Translations under genes and position numbers: made by a program
In this document: piece by piece, positions 11,370 through 22,196 of the stretch
How the letters are laid out: each line of letters opens with the position of its first letter
Position numbering within the stretch: position 1 is the first letter of the stretch
Assembly: GCA_907163375.1 (NCBI GenBank)
Contig: CAJQUW010014769.1
Location: 1,116,001 to 1,180,000 of the forward strand
Length of the DNA: 64,000 nucleotides
Reading direction: 5' to 3'
Origin: Prostheceraeus crozeri
Lineage: Eukaryota; Platyhelminthes; Polycladida; Euryleptidae
Notes under the pieces: model-generated
Told to the model about the DNA's origin: nothing
The model's input: only the letters and a program-made list of their open reading frames with translations
The model's database searches: none

Positions 11370-11873
11370 TGTAAGGTGAGAGCTTTAAGTAGACTAATTT
11401 TCTGCTTTTAATACCTCAATTATTATTTCATTGTGCTCGAGGCTGGAAACGATCTTAGTACCGCTTAACCACGTTTAGGTGAGCAGAACTTAGTTTGAGG
11501 GTGTTGGTTGCGGTTCGCGAGAACAACAACCAGCAGCATCAAGTTATTATGAATGTGACTAATCTATTCGATGATAACATTTCAGACGAGCTGGAACAGT
11601 TGGTTTTACGACCGGAGCAATCCGATCAGCCTTCACCTCGACGCAAGTCGAGAGAGTCACCAGTTCGTTCACCTGCTAGAATCACGACTCAGTCGCCTCA
11701 GTCTTCTCGTGATCGCCAGATGACGTCACCGCGCAAGCCTCACGTTCGTTGGGTCGACGAAGCAGAGGATCAATCCCTGGGACCTACTCCGACGCTGTCG
11801 GTAAGTAAGCAATTGTCATCTGCCTGTATAGGCCTAAACATACCTAGCGTGAAACCACAAGACGACAGTTTCA
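11370..11873 (+). repeat. 5' LTR of the Gypsy element
   Basis: 504 bp, TGTAAGG...GTTTCA, about 99 percent identical to 18544-19047. Unusually for an LTR it contains an open frame of about 100 codons (ATG at about 11550, MNVTNLFDDNISDELEQL), rich in serine, proline and arginine. The frame runs into a splice-donor-like GTAAGT near 11801. The same frame and motif are kept in the 3' LTR. Confidence 0.9.
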
Positions 11874-12213
11874 TCAGTGTTCATCTCTTTTTTCGCCTAT
11901 ATGTCAGTTCGCGCGAGCTCGCATTCAGAATATAATCGCCGCCGCTCGTCGGTCTGGTCCACACCCTTCACGTTTGCATCACATCTCACCTCACCCAAAA
12001 GTAACTTCGTTATTTTCACAATTGAAGTGCATTTTTTATTACAGACTTGCCTTAGCTTCTTTCACTTTCTCAGACTCGTTCCCCCTACCACCTCACACCT
12101 CACACCTCACCTCGACTTTGCATTCAACTCTTTCATACGTAGGTTTCCCTTCCTCCTCCTCTCTCTCTCTCAACTCATATCTCGTTGCTGTCGTTGCTGT
12201 ACTGGTGTCGTTC
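11874..12213 (+). repeat. LINE-derived wedge between 5' LTR and primer-binding site
   Basis: This stretch is homologous, at roughly 75-80 percent by eye, to the LINE tail found after the 3' LTR at 19048-19390. Both begin right at the LTR end with TCA(G/A)TGTTCATCTC. The wedge is closed on the right by a second copy of the last 16 bases of the LTR (CAAGACGACAGTTTCA, 12213-12228). It is therefore not a normal leader but LINE sequence trapped between two copies of the LTR terminus. Confidence 0.7.
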
Positions 12214-12229
12214 AAGACGACAGTTTCAG

Positions 12230-12246
12230 TGGTGGCAGCGGTGGGA
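12230..12246 (+). promoter_or_regulatory. Primer-binding site, tRNA-Leu type
   Basis: TGGTGGCAGCGGTGGGA is complementary to the 3' end of a eukaryotic tRNA-Leu (..TCCCACCGCTGCCA plus CCA). It starts one base after the 16-bp LTR-terminus copy, as expected for minus-strand priming. It lies 356 bp from the end of the complete 5' LTR because of the LINE wedge. Confidence 0.8.
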
Positions 12247-12249
12247 TGT

Positions 12250-13390
12250 AGGCTAGAGACACGTCAACATGGTTGCGTGTTCCACTCAACGCATTTCCCG
12301 TATTTGACGGAGGTAATTTTTCTATTTACTATCAACGGATAAGTGCCGCTATGAATACTTATCCAGAGGCCGAGCGTTACCCTATTTTTGCCGCAAAATT
12401 AGGAGACAACGCTATCGAGTGTTTGTGTGATTTTTTTCCTGGGGGTCTTGGTCACTGTTCTTTTGAGCAAGTTTAGCAGTGTCTACTGATGAAATACAGG
12501 GAACACTCAAAGCCTCCGATAGATAGCAGCCTACCGAGAGAACGGGCAGGTAAAATACGAAAAATTGAGCATGAAAAATGTACCAATTTTTCAGGGCGAA
12601 TCTGGTGAAGATTTTGACATATGGTTTCGCCGAGTATCTATGTATTTGGATACCTATCCTCCACAGGAGAGAATTCATAGACTCTGTTCCCAGTTGGGAA
12701 CAAAGCCATTCGAGTTCGTGCAACATCGACCGGATGAGGTGCTAAACAGTTTTGATATGCTTGTCGAGTCTCTGAGGAGGAAATACGTTATACCGATTAA
12801 TCTGTCGAGGGCGCAAGTACTTTTTTATTCCAGGTATCAAAGGAATTCTGAAGATTTGCAAGATTTTGAGGGAGAATTACGGCGATTAGTAAGGATTGCC
12901 TTTCCGGCTCAACCTTCCTGGAAACAGGAGGAGGCTATTCTTCAAAGAATGCTTGCCGGCACTAGCAATGTCGAGCTCTCTCGACATTTCACGTTTAGCC
13001 CACCCCTCTCGATAGAGCATCTATATCACGCAGCAGATTTGATAAAACGGAATCGTCTGCTCAATTCTGACACGAGGGTCGAAATAAGTAGGCCTACGGG
13101 AGGATCATTTCCACTGTCAGGGTCATCCTTACAGAAAAATATGCCACCCTATCGATCCGCAGATGTTCGCAGGAGCTTGTCTCCTATCCGACCGCCTACT
13201 CCACCAAATTTGCCTGAAGTGCGGAGGAGTCCATCTCTCGTACGGGCACTCCGGCCTCCTACCCCTCCAAGACACTCTTTTTCTGGTGAGGAGAAAACTG
13301 AGGAACAAGTAAAATGTTTCAAATGTGGAGAGAAAGGACATTTCATGAGGAATTGTCCATTTCGGGGAAATAGATATTTAAACCACTGAG
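12250..13390 (+). pseudogene. gag region of the Gypsy element
   Basis: Capsid/nucleocapsid region of a fossil LTR element. It holds two related N-terminal modules (PVFDGGNFSIYYQRIS... near 12300 and PIFQGESGEDFDIWFRR... near 12580), then the main gag body, a proline-rich segment and one CCHC zinc knuckle (CFKCGEKGHFMRNC) near the end. The first module looks like a diverged duplicate of the second. It is closely followed by pol. Confidence 0.8.
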
Positions 13391-13449
13391 GCTGGAACCC
13401 TCCGCGGACGGACGGACTGATTCCGCAGCCGGTGAGGAACCGTCTGATG

Positions 13450-16400
13450 TTACAATTCGGACCCCGAACCGTAACGTTATTCAACTGCTTTTAAACCATA
13501 AACCGCGTACCGCTATGATAGATTGTGGAGCAGATCGTAGCGTGATTGATGTTGAAACGTGTCGAGAAACAGGCGTTTCGTACACCCGCAAGGAGATGCC
13601 AAAGTTTGACCAGCCTGACTGTTCCAAAGTCAAACCTATTGCAGAAGTTAGCATACCCATAGAAGTCGCGGGCGAATGTTTCAACCAGACATTTATAGTC
13701 TGTGAACGCCTCAGGATTCCTATAGTTATCGGACTGGATTTCATTATGTCATATGGAGGATGCGCTGACTGGGTAAGTAACACGTTTTATCTTTTCGATA
13801 AAGCAGTCAGCACACCGATCCTGAGGAGAGTCGAAACATACCAGGTGAGTGTGCATCTAGTACGAGATACGGTAATTCCTCCCAAGAGTGTCGCATATCG
13901 TCTCGGGAAGTGCGCGGAATTTCCTATTCCTTCCCTCAACTTACTCACCGCTCAGCGAGATCAATTACCAGACGGTGTCCTCTTGGCAAATGCCGTATGC
14001 GAGCCCAGAGACAACCAAATTTGGCTTCAGCTAATGAACATTACTAATGCTGATGTCCGACTACCTGCCGGTCGCGAAATTGCTACTATAGAACCAATCG
14101 AGGTTTTGGCAAAGTCGGCGGATCAAACAGACCAAGTAAGTTTTGAAGCTTCACCTACAAATATAGAAGCAGCTATAACACAGTTGGACGAGACAGACCT
14201 CAACACGGAGGAGAAAGAGGAGGCCGCCCAAGTGTTACGCTCCTATGAAGACGTATTTGTAGAGAAAGGTAAGAAATTGGGTCGCACAACTCTATTATAT
14301 CATCAGATAGACACCGGACCCCACGCTCCAATCAAAATTCCGGGGCGCCGAGTACCGCCACACCAGAGGTCTGAGGTTGACACGATGCTAGATGACCTCA
14401 TCAATGATGATGTAATTCGACCCAGTTACAGTCCCTGGTCCGCTCCCATTCTGGTAGTAAAAAAGAAAGACGGATCTCTTCGTTGTTGCGTTGATTTCAG
14501 GAAGCTGAATGAGACAACTGTCAAAGACGCATATCCCATACCTCGTATAGACGAGAGTATCGACGCCTTAAGTGGATCACGTTATTTCACAGTCCTAGAC
14601 TTGAAGTCTGGTTATTTTCAGGTACCTCTGGACGAGCAGTCCAAAGAGAAAACTGCTTTCTCCACTCACCGCGACCTATATGAATTTAACGTCCTCCCTA
14701 TGGGGGTGACGAATGGTCCAGCTGTTTTTGCGCGTCTGATGAATAATGTACTCGCCGGTCTGACATGGTCAGCCTGCCTCGTTTACCTCGATGACACCAT
14801 AGTCATGGGGAGGACATTTAAGGATCATTTGCTAAACCTGCAGGCTGTCCTGCAGAGATTCCGTGAAGCGAATTTGCAACTGAATCCTAAGAAATGCCAG
14901 TGGTTCAAATCTAAAGTTAAATACCTTGGACATGTAGTCTCTCGCAAGGGAGTCCACACAGACCCCTCTACCATTGAGAGAATAATCAACTGGCCTGTCC
15001 CTAAAACGCAAAAGGAATTGAGGAATTTCATAGGACTCTGCAGCTATTATCGCAGATTTATTCAAGGGTTCGCAAAAATTGCTGGGCACTTACATCGCCT
15101 CAATGGTAAAAATGTAAGATTTGTTTGGACAACCGAATGCCAAACCGCTTTCGAAGAACTCCGCTTCAAGCTCAGCAGTGCTCCGATAGTAACATTACCT
15201 GATTTCTCATAGAACGCAGGATCTTTTATCCTCGACACAGACGCTTCTGAAAAAGCCATCGGAGCTGTGCTGTCCCAACAATGTCCCGATGGTCTCGAGC
15301 GAGTCGTAGCTTACGGTAGCCGCTGCATGACAAAACCAGAGCGTAATTACTGTGTTACTCGCAAAGAAATGTTGGCCATGGTCTATTTAGTTCACGAATT
15401 CCGACCTTACCTGCTTGGTAAGTGATTTATCCTTAGAACAGACCACAGTGCCCTTACCTGGCTTATGTCATTCAAGGAACCAACCGGACAAGTCGCGAGA
15501 TGGATTCAAAACTCCAGGAGTACCAATTTTCAATATAATACCGTCCTAATCCGTCTCACAGAAACGCCGACGCCCTGTCGAGACGACCGCACCGACAACA
15601 TGGAGAATGTCCGTCGTGCCAACCAAACAAGAACAGCCCACAAATCTTTGCTATTCAGTGGCCATTTCCGTCCATTTCAGGGGATCTTCTAGCAGCACAG
15701 AGAGCCTACCACCCAACAGCGGAGACTAGTGAATGGATCGCCGGGAAAAGACGACCACCCCCAGGAATGCGATACCGAGAACTGGAAGACTACCTCCAGA
15801 ATTTCGATTCATTCACTCTACTCGACGGGCTGTTGCACATAAAAAACCCGACGATAACAGCTGGCGTTTAGTCCTTCCACCCGAATGGAGAAATGTGGCC
15901 ATGCACCAATACCATGATAACCCCACTGGTGGACACAACGGCAAAGAGAGCACATATCAAAAAATAAAATCCCGATTCTGGTGGCCGAAGATGAAGGAAC
16001 AGGTAATCGAATGGGTTAATACCTGCGGAGTTTGCAGGCAATGTCGAGGCCTTAACCCCAAAACGGTGGCAACATTACAGCCCATAGAATCCTCAGAGGC
16101 TTTCCATCGTATTGCTCTGGACATAATGGGACCCCTACCGACCACTCTGAAGGGAAACCGGTTCATCCTAGTTATGGTAGATACCTTCACTCGATAGGCC
16201 GAGGCCGTGCCTCTACCACAGCACACTGCGAAACTGGTGGGCAATGCAGTTTTACACCACTGGGTCTCCAGATACGGCGTTCCGAAAGAAATCCTATCCG
16301 ATCAAGGGAAAGAATTCGAGTCAGCCGTATTTCAGCACTTCTGTAAAATACTGTCTATTAAGAAAATACGGTCATCCCCGTACAGGCCCTCTACTAGTGG

Positions 16401-18495
16401 AGCAGTGGAGAGATTAAACCGTACACTGAAAAATCTACTTCTGACCCACGCCACTCAAGATAGGCGCAATTGGGATGACACGATTCCGTACTGTATGTGG
16501 GTATACAGGTCAAATGTTCATCATTCGACAGGATATTCTCCTTCCCGTCTTGCAATAGACCGAGAATTACGATTTCCGATGGATAATTTATTTGACCCGG
16601 TCTCGAACGCTAATATTGATGCTGAGAATTACGCAAAATGGATTCAGGAAAGTCTGAAAACCGCAGCCGATGGAGCGAGAAAGAATCTTATTCCAGCACA
16701 GCAACACCAAAAGACTCAATACGATCGCCATGCTACTAAAGTACCCGGCTACAAAGTCGGAGATCTAGTGTGGTATAAGAACCGTACTCCCAGTCCGGGT
16801 AAGTCTGCAAAACTTGCCAGACCATGGGATGGACCGTATCTAGTAATGCGAGTAATAGGTCGATTGAATGTCGAAATAAGGAACCCTTCTAGACCGGGGA
16901 GGACAATAGTAGTTCATGTAAATGAAATTAAACCCTGCCTTGAGAACGTCAGACTTAATCTGATTGACAAACAAACTAGGAAGGTACACTTTCACCCGGT
17001 TCCTGACATTCGCATGTTCACACCGGAGACTCAAAATCAGAATAATGATGACCTAACCGCTATTAATGACCATATGTTACCCACCGTTACTATTAACGAG
17101 CATGATTTATACAGCGATGATAGCGAGGATTCCTTTACTTCTTCCGACGAAGAGATTAATCATGAAAATGAAAATCCGATGGTCGATCCCGATTTCGGAG
17201 ATATAATCGACATTAATGATCCAATGTTAGATTCGGACTTCGATTCCGACGTCTGTATTTCTAATTTATCTTTCCAGTCGGACGATGAGGAGATGCCGGA
17301 GATAATAAATTTTGGGGAGGGAGACTTACCCAGTGATTTGCAAGAATCCTGGAGGCGATCAGTAGTCGATCATTGTCTCAAAGGTGATACCTTACCCCCA
17401 CACCTCAAGGTGGTATACTCTTGCGGGAAGGCATGGCTTCATGCGATCGCCGATTGTGCATACGAAGCTATTATAAAATTTTTCCGGAACCGACAAGGTA
17501 CTCGGCGGATGTTCCAACCGCAGCAGCTGGAGGCTGCCGAAGAAAGGTGGGCCGAGTGGGTCAAGCGTCACCCATACCTACATGCCAAATTGCCGGAGTG
17601 GCACCGGGAGTTCTCGGCCCTTGGGATACCCCGCACCGAAAAGTCGGGAGAGACTACCCCAGTCGAACCCATTGCCCGGCAGCAACCCACTACAGCAACA
17701 CCCCCGCGCTCGATCCTCCGGAGGTCATCCCATGACCAAGAGGACCTGGAGAAAGATGCCATCGCCCGGATAACAACAGAGGTGACCCGGAACGTCCTGC
17801 ATTCCCTACGTCCGGACAACAACCGGGGTAACTCCCGAGAGCGACGTCGACCTCCCATCCACCCGGCACAGTGGAGAATTCAGGAAAGGGAGAGACAATG
17901 CCAATTACGTCGCCCCCGGTCACCGGGCCACGACCAGCGTCGCACTTACGGCACTTACGCTGCGACTGTCTCTACGTCTACGCCCAGGCCAGCCCGACGT
18001 CAAGACAAAAAAATACTTGTAGTCGGTGACTCAAACTTTACACAAGCCCCGTTTACGGCTAGGCCGTACCTATCTATTGCGAGACCGGGTCTCCGAGTGG
18101 CGCAAGCAGCGGACCTGGTAAGGCGGTGTACCGTCGACCGCAATTCCCTATCCGCCATCATGGTAGGGGTAGGAGTGGACGACAGGAGCACGGGGAGACT
18201 GGAGGATATCCGGAGAAGTTTTAGGGCTCTCTCCAACGAGCTGGAACGGAGATACGCCGGTGTTCCGGTTTACTTCGTCGACACACCGGCCGACAAGTTT
18301 GCGCACCTACCGCGGCAGCGAGAGCGCTTACATTCAATAAAAAATGTCGGGGCTGCTCTGTTCCACCCCATCCATTTCAAGCCCTTCCGGACCCAGACAG
18401 GCAACCCCCACTACAGTGGAGAGGAACGGCACGCCCTAAACCGATACGCCGACCGCATCATGTGCGGAAGAGACCGCCCACTACCCCGACTTTAA
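13450..18495 (+). pseudogene. pol region of the Gypsy element with C-terminal extension
   Basis: Domains in order: retropepsin-like protease near 13.5 kb, reverse transcriptase with a YLDD-type active site near 14.8 kb, RNase H near 15.2-15.5 kb, integrase zinc-binding and DDE core from about 15.9 to 16.6 kb, and a GPY/F module (WDGPYLV) near 16.83 kb. A long tail follows: an acidic Asp/Glu/Ser stretch (17.1-17.3 kb), a tryptophan- and arginine-containing part, and the SGNH-like domain. The region is interrupted a few times. Reverse transcription and integration were its roles. Confidence 0.85.
18000..18495 (+). other. SGNH/GDSL-like domain at the end of pol
   Basis: About 165 codons in frame with the integrase tail. 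KKILVVGDSN resembles SGNH block I (GDS at the end of the first strand). LSAIMVGVGVDD sits where block III (GxND) is expected. NPHYSGEERHALNRYADRI resembles the final block with the histidine and the following helix. Esterase-like domains are known from CR1 LINEs and Ngaro-type elements, but I do not know of one as a Gypsy pol tail. Activity cannot be judged from sequence. Confidence 0.55.
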
Positions 18496-18529
18496 TTATC
18501 ACCGCTCGCCGGAGCGAGGTCTTCTTCAC

Positions 18530-18540
18530 GGGGGAGAGGG
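18530..18540 (+). promoter_or_regulatory. Polypurine tract
   Basis: GGGGGAGAGGG lies directly before the 3' LTR, the expected position of the plus-strand primer in LTR elements. Confidence 0.75.
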
Positions 18541-18543
18541 TAG

Positions 18544-19047
18544 TGTAAGGTGAGAGCTTTAAGTAGACTAATTTTCTGCTTTTAATACCTCAATTATTAT
18601 TTCATTGTGCTCGAGGCGGGAAACGATCTTAGTACCGCTTAACCACGTTTAGGTGAGCAGAACTTAGTTTGAGGGTGCTGGTTGCGGTTCGCGAGAACAA
18701 CAACCAGCAGCATCAAGTTATTATGAATGTGACTAATCTATTCGATGATAACATTTCAGACGAGCTGGAACAGTTGGTTTTACGACCGGAGCAATCCGAT
18801 CAGCCTTCACCTCGACGCAAGTCGAGAGAGTCACCAGTTCGTTCACCTGCTAGAATCACGACTCAGTCGCCTCAGTCTTCTCGTGATCGCCAGACGACGT
18901 CACCGCGCAAGCCTCACGTTCGTTGGGTCGACGAAGCAGAGGATCAATCCCTGGGACCTACTCTGACGCTGTCGGTAAGTAAGCAATTGTCATCTGCCTG
19001 TATAGGCCTAAACATACCTAGCGTGAAACCACAAGACGACAGTTTCA
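18544..19047 (+). repeat. 3' LTR of the Gypsy element
   Basis: 504 bp, same length as the 5' LTR and differing at about four positions. It carries the same internal open frame. Directly after it LINE sequence begins at the same nucleotide as after the 5' LTR. Confidence 0.9.
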
Positions 19048-19500
19048 TCAATGTTCATCTCTTTTCGGGCCTATGTCAGTTCGCGCTGAGTCGCTTCAGA
19101 ATATAATCCATGCCGCTCTTCGTCTGATACATTCCCTGTCACGTTGCCATCACATCTCACTCTCACCAAAAGTACTTCGTTGGTTCACAATTGAAGGTTG
19201 CATTTATTACAGACTTGCCTCTTTAGCATACTTCTGCCTTCATTACCGTTCTCCCTCCCACCTCACTGATCACCTCGACTTTGCATTCAACTCTTTCATA
19301 CGTAGGTTTACTAGCCTCCATTCCTCCTCCTCTCTGAAACTCATCTCACATCCCGTTGCTGTACTCTTGGTGGCCGTTCATTGCCGTGCAATGCTGCACG
19401 CGCGTGCAAGAAATTTCCATCCATCATCACGAAAGTTTCAACTTTCTCCTTTGCTACTTTCACATTTATATGACGTTTATTTTACCTATAATTCAGTTGC
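19048..19500 (+). pseudogene. LINE remnant, 3' part (after the Gypsy insertion)
   Basis: The translation gives SLQNIIHAALRLIHSLSRCH, LRWFTIEGCIYYRLASLAY and FCLHYRSPSHL, the pattern Q...NAAARLI...LHWLP...RI.YKLA.L.YKCLH...PSYL found C-terminal of the RT in Jockey/CR1-like LINEs. The first 70 bp (19048-19118) repeat the last 70 bp before the 5' LTR (11301-11370) with one difference, so the insertion is flanked by a long direct duplication. Confidence 0.7.
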
Positions 19501-19509
19501 CTGTACATA

Positions 19510-20935
19510 ACCACTTTGACGCATTTTTGAATGTAGTAGCTTTGAAGTCGATCATCGACAAAACGTGCGCACGGGAAATTCAATTACATCAAACATAGAT
19601 AAATAAACAACGACAATCATTTTTTGTTATTTTTTTCTGAAAGTCGTTTGCATAGCGTCCAATATCAGTGCTGCCAGAGCAACTTAAACTTGTGTTACTC
19701 ATAGTGCTTCCATTAAGTTATGTTTAACGAAATCTGGAACTTCCCTTTTCTAAATTCCGACGCAAACTTAAAAGAACAAATCAGACAATTCGAAATTCAA
19801 TTTCTCGGCAATGAAGGCAAGAAAAGTAAATTTTTAGGTTTTTTGACAACCAAAAATTTCCTTTTCAAGAATATAAAAGAAAATTGCAATGCCTATGTTA
19901 TTCCACGTGATTTTTGAAAAATGATTACTTTGAACTTTGCCTTTCTTATGAACACCGCAATAAGTAGTGACACAAGTTTCATGAATATTAAATTTAGCGT
20001 CTAATTTTTACAATATGTTATGACTGTGATATCTATAAATGCAATATATCATTCCAGCCTCATGAAAGATACTTCATTCTGACCAACAGACAAAAACCTA
20101 TTGAACAAGAAATATATTGTTTCAACACGAAGGCATGAAGGGAAGAAAGAAACATTCTGCTGCACAAGTGACTCACATAACATCATCTGTCTGATCTTAC
20201 AATGACCAGTGATGTATTTATATGCAATAGTTTTTACATAGATTCAATTCTAATGCAAGCTAAAATTTTTTGAAAATTTGACACGCGATGATCAATAGAA
20301 ATTACGATAGGAGCCGAAATGCTTCTAAACACGGCACTGTTGAGAAGCTATTTTTTCACAATTTAAGACCATTATAAAGAGCTGACAGTGTATGTCAAAC
20401 TAAGTAGATGCAATAAGCTTAAACGAAATATGGAACAATCAATCATTTTAAGATCAAAAGTGCCGAAAGATTGCTTGAAACTAACGCGACACTGGTGACT
20501 ATATTTAACTCGTCGGCGTTGATAATATCAGTGGAAGTATTTGTAAACAACCATGAAGGCAATGGGAAACAGCGAATATGGATGAATCATATCATACATA
20601 GATGCTAGGTAGTGTTTCAGAATTCATCAAAAGTTTTGGTACGCGCCATAATTTTTTTTGTAAAGACAGTTTGCATCGATTTGCAAAATATTCCTTCCAC
20701 TAAAAATCAATGAAAATTCTAAATAAGCTATACAACAAGTGCTGAGAATGAAAGTCTTGATTAATCATTTGTTCAATTTTCTTATATTAGCTTTTACTTA
20801 TACACGTATGATCTGTAAAGGAAAGCTACAGAATAACTGAGATTTAGTGCAACCACAAACCTCAAGAGTGAGTGCGAAAAGTAGAGTTAGAACTTGCATG
20901 ATTGAATTTGAAGACTGTCAACTATACCTCCGATC
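19510..20935. other. Non-coding stretch, no gene seen
   Basis: AT-rich spacer. One 65-codon ORF (19720-19917) has no recognisable domain and no supporting signals. I see no repeats or RNA genes. Confidence 0.5.
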
Positions 20936-20939
20936 TGCT

Positions 20940-21590
20940 TTCATTCCTCTTTAGGTCTGAATGTGAATAAGACAAAAGGAATGGAGATTTCAAAGAGACA
21001 CAACAGCATTGACTATATTTTTCCTTTTGATATTGTACGAAAACTGAAGATCCTAGGAATGTGGTGGTCTGACGATTTGAAATGGAAAATTCATTTCCAA
21101 GATGTTGAATCTCGCTGTTCCCGACGCTTGTAAGTACTGAAAGTTTTGAAAAGACAGTTGAATCACAATGAGTTATGGGCAGTGTTTGTTGGAATTATTG
21201 AATGTTTGATCTTGTATGCATCTCCGTTGTTCGGTATTTTGAGTCATGATTGTTATGTTATCATAAAGAGATTATTTAAACGTGCCAAAAGAATGATATG
21301 TTTTAGTGATTGTCCATGCAAGAACACTTTCAACAATTTTCTGAAGCGACGTAAGAAGTTCTTTTTGGACTTTTACAAGAGCTGTCACAATCCGTCCCAC
21401 CCACTACATGGAATAACAACGCATGAACGAAATGGTCGTATTGCAGTTGCATATTGTCGTACAACAAGACGCCAGAATTCCTTTGATATTTTGACAACAA
21501 GAGTCGCTAATAACTTTGTTGACTTATCTTGACTTATGTACAAGCAATTGTGAATTGTGTTTTTTGATTATCATTTGATAAATATATATA
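20940..21590 (+). pseudogene. LINE 3'-end fragment (RT thumb and tail)
   Basis: The plus frame gives LNVNKTKGMEISKR, then LKILGMWWSDDLKWKIHFQD and, beyond one stop near 21130, ELWAVFVGIIECLILYASP. This is the NveKTK...LKyLGv.lsddLkW..Hi...L.Y..P series at the end of LINE reverse transcriptases. The final part (21146-21532) is open and basic. The upstream catalytic palm is missing, so the copy is 5'-truncated. It ends against a TC/CA simple repeat at 21592-21611 and the end of a Tc1 element. Confidence 0.7.
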
Positions 21591-21611
21591 TTCTCTCTCT
21601 CACACACACAC

Positions 21612-21864
21612 TCAAGTTTGGAAACACCTTCATCTAAACTTGCTTTTTTCGATATTCTCTAAAAATACCTCATAGAATCTGTTTAATGTAAGCTCACTGG
21701 TAATCTATTTTTCCAAAATGATTTCTGAATATGTTGCAATCTGCACAATTCTTTCAAGTGTTTATGATTCAATATTTTGTATGCCTTCCATTATTTTTTA
21801 AGCAGGCAGAAATACGACGTGGCATTGATTCGATCAAAGCTCGACAGTAGTCGGAATCAATTTC
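21612..21864 (-). mobile_element. Tc1-type element A, terminal part
   Basis: This is the reverse complement of 27345-27613 at about 95 percent. It is the 3' terminal region of a Tc1-type element whose transposase reads on the minus strand. The segment stops at CAATTTC where the hAT element begins and continues at 26842 beyond it. The hAT therefore inserted into a pre-existing Tc1 copy. Confidence 0.85.
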
Positions 21865-22036
21865 CAGTAGCGGATCCAGAGGGGGGTCCTGGGGGTCCGG
21901 AACCCCTACCCCCGTTTGGTATGTACTGGCGCCCTTTTCATAGAATAGGCGCCTTGTTTTTTTATATTATGTGTTTGTGGCTAAGAAAGATTATAAGTGC
22001 CTTGAAATTCCCCACTTGGACATTCTGGCGTTTCTA

Positions 22037-22196
22037 GCGCCGCAGTTACTGTTTAATCCACCCTCTCTAGGGCGCTCCAGCTACTGTTTCATCTACTCTC
22101 TCTAGGGCGCCCCAGCTACTGTTTCATCTCTCTAGGGAACCCTAGCTACTGTTTCATCCACCCTCTCTAGGGCGCCCTTGTTGCTGTTTCGCAGGG
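22037..22196 (+). repeat. Subterminal tandem repeat in the hAT, 35-bp unit
   Basis: Five diverged units of about 30-35 bp of the form GGCGC(T/C)CCAGCTACTGTTTCATC followed by ...CTCTCTAG. Such arrays near the ends of hAT elements are often transposase-binding sites (general knowledge). Here only the repetition is seen. Confidence 0.8.

Larger units (their letters stand above)
11370..19047 (+). mobile_element. Gypsy-type LTR retrotransposon (fossil)
   Basis: This is a 7.7-kb LTR element inserted in a LINE. Parts in order: 5' LTR (11370-11873), a LINE-derived wedge, primer-binding site matching tRNA-Leu, gag, pol (protease, reverse transcriptase, RNase H, integrase), an extra C-terminal region ending in an SGNH/GDSL-like domain, polypurine tract, and 3' LTR (18544-19047). 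The LTRs differ at about 4 of 504 positions, so the copy is young. The gene region carries only a few breaks (about three to five). No short target duplication is visible. The domain order with integrase after RNase H places it in Ty3/Gypsy. Confidence 0.9.

Noticed and set aside
17421-17923. Additional ORFs on both strands within the Gypsy tail
   Set aside because: They are out-of-frame shadows of the long post-integrase reading frame in GC-rich sequence.
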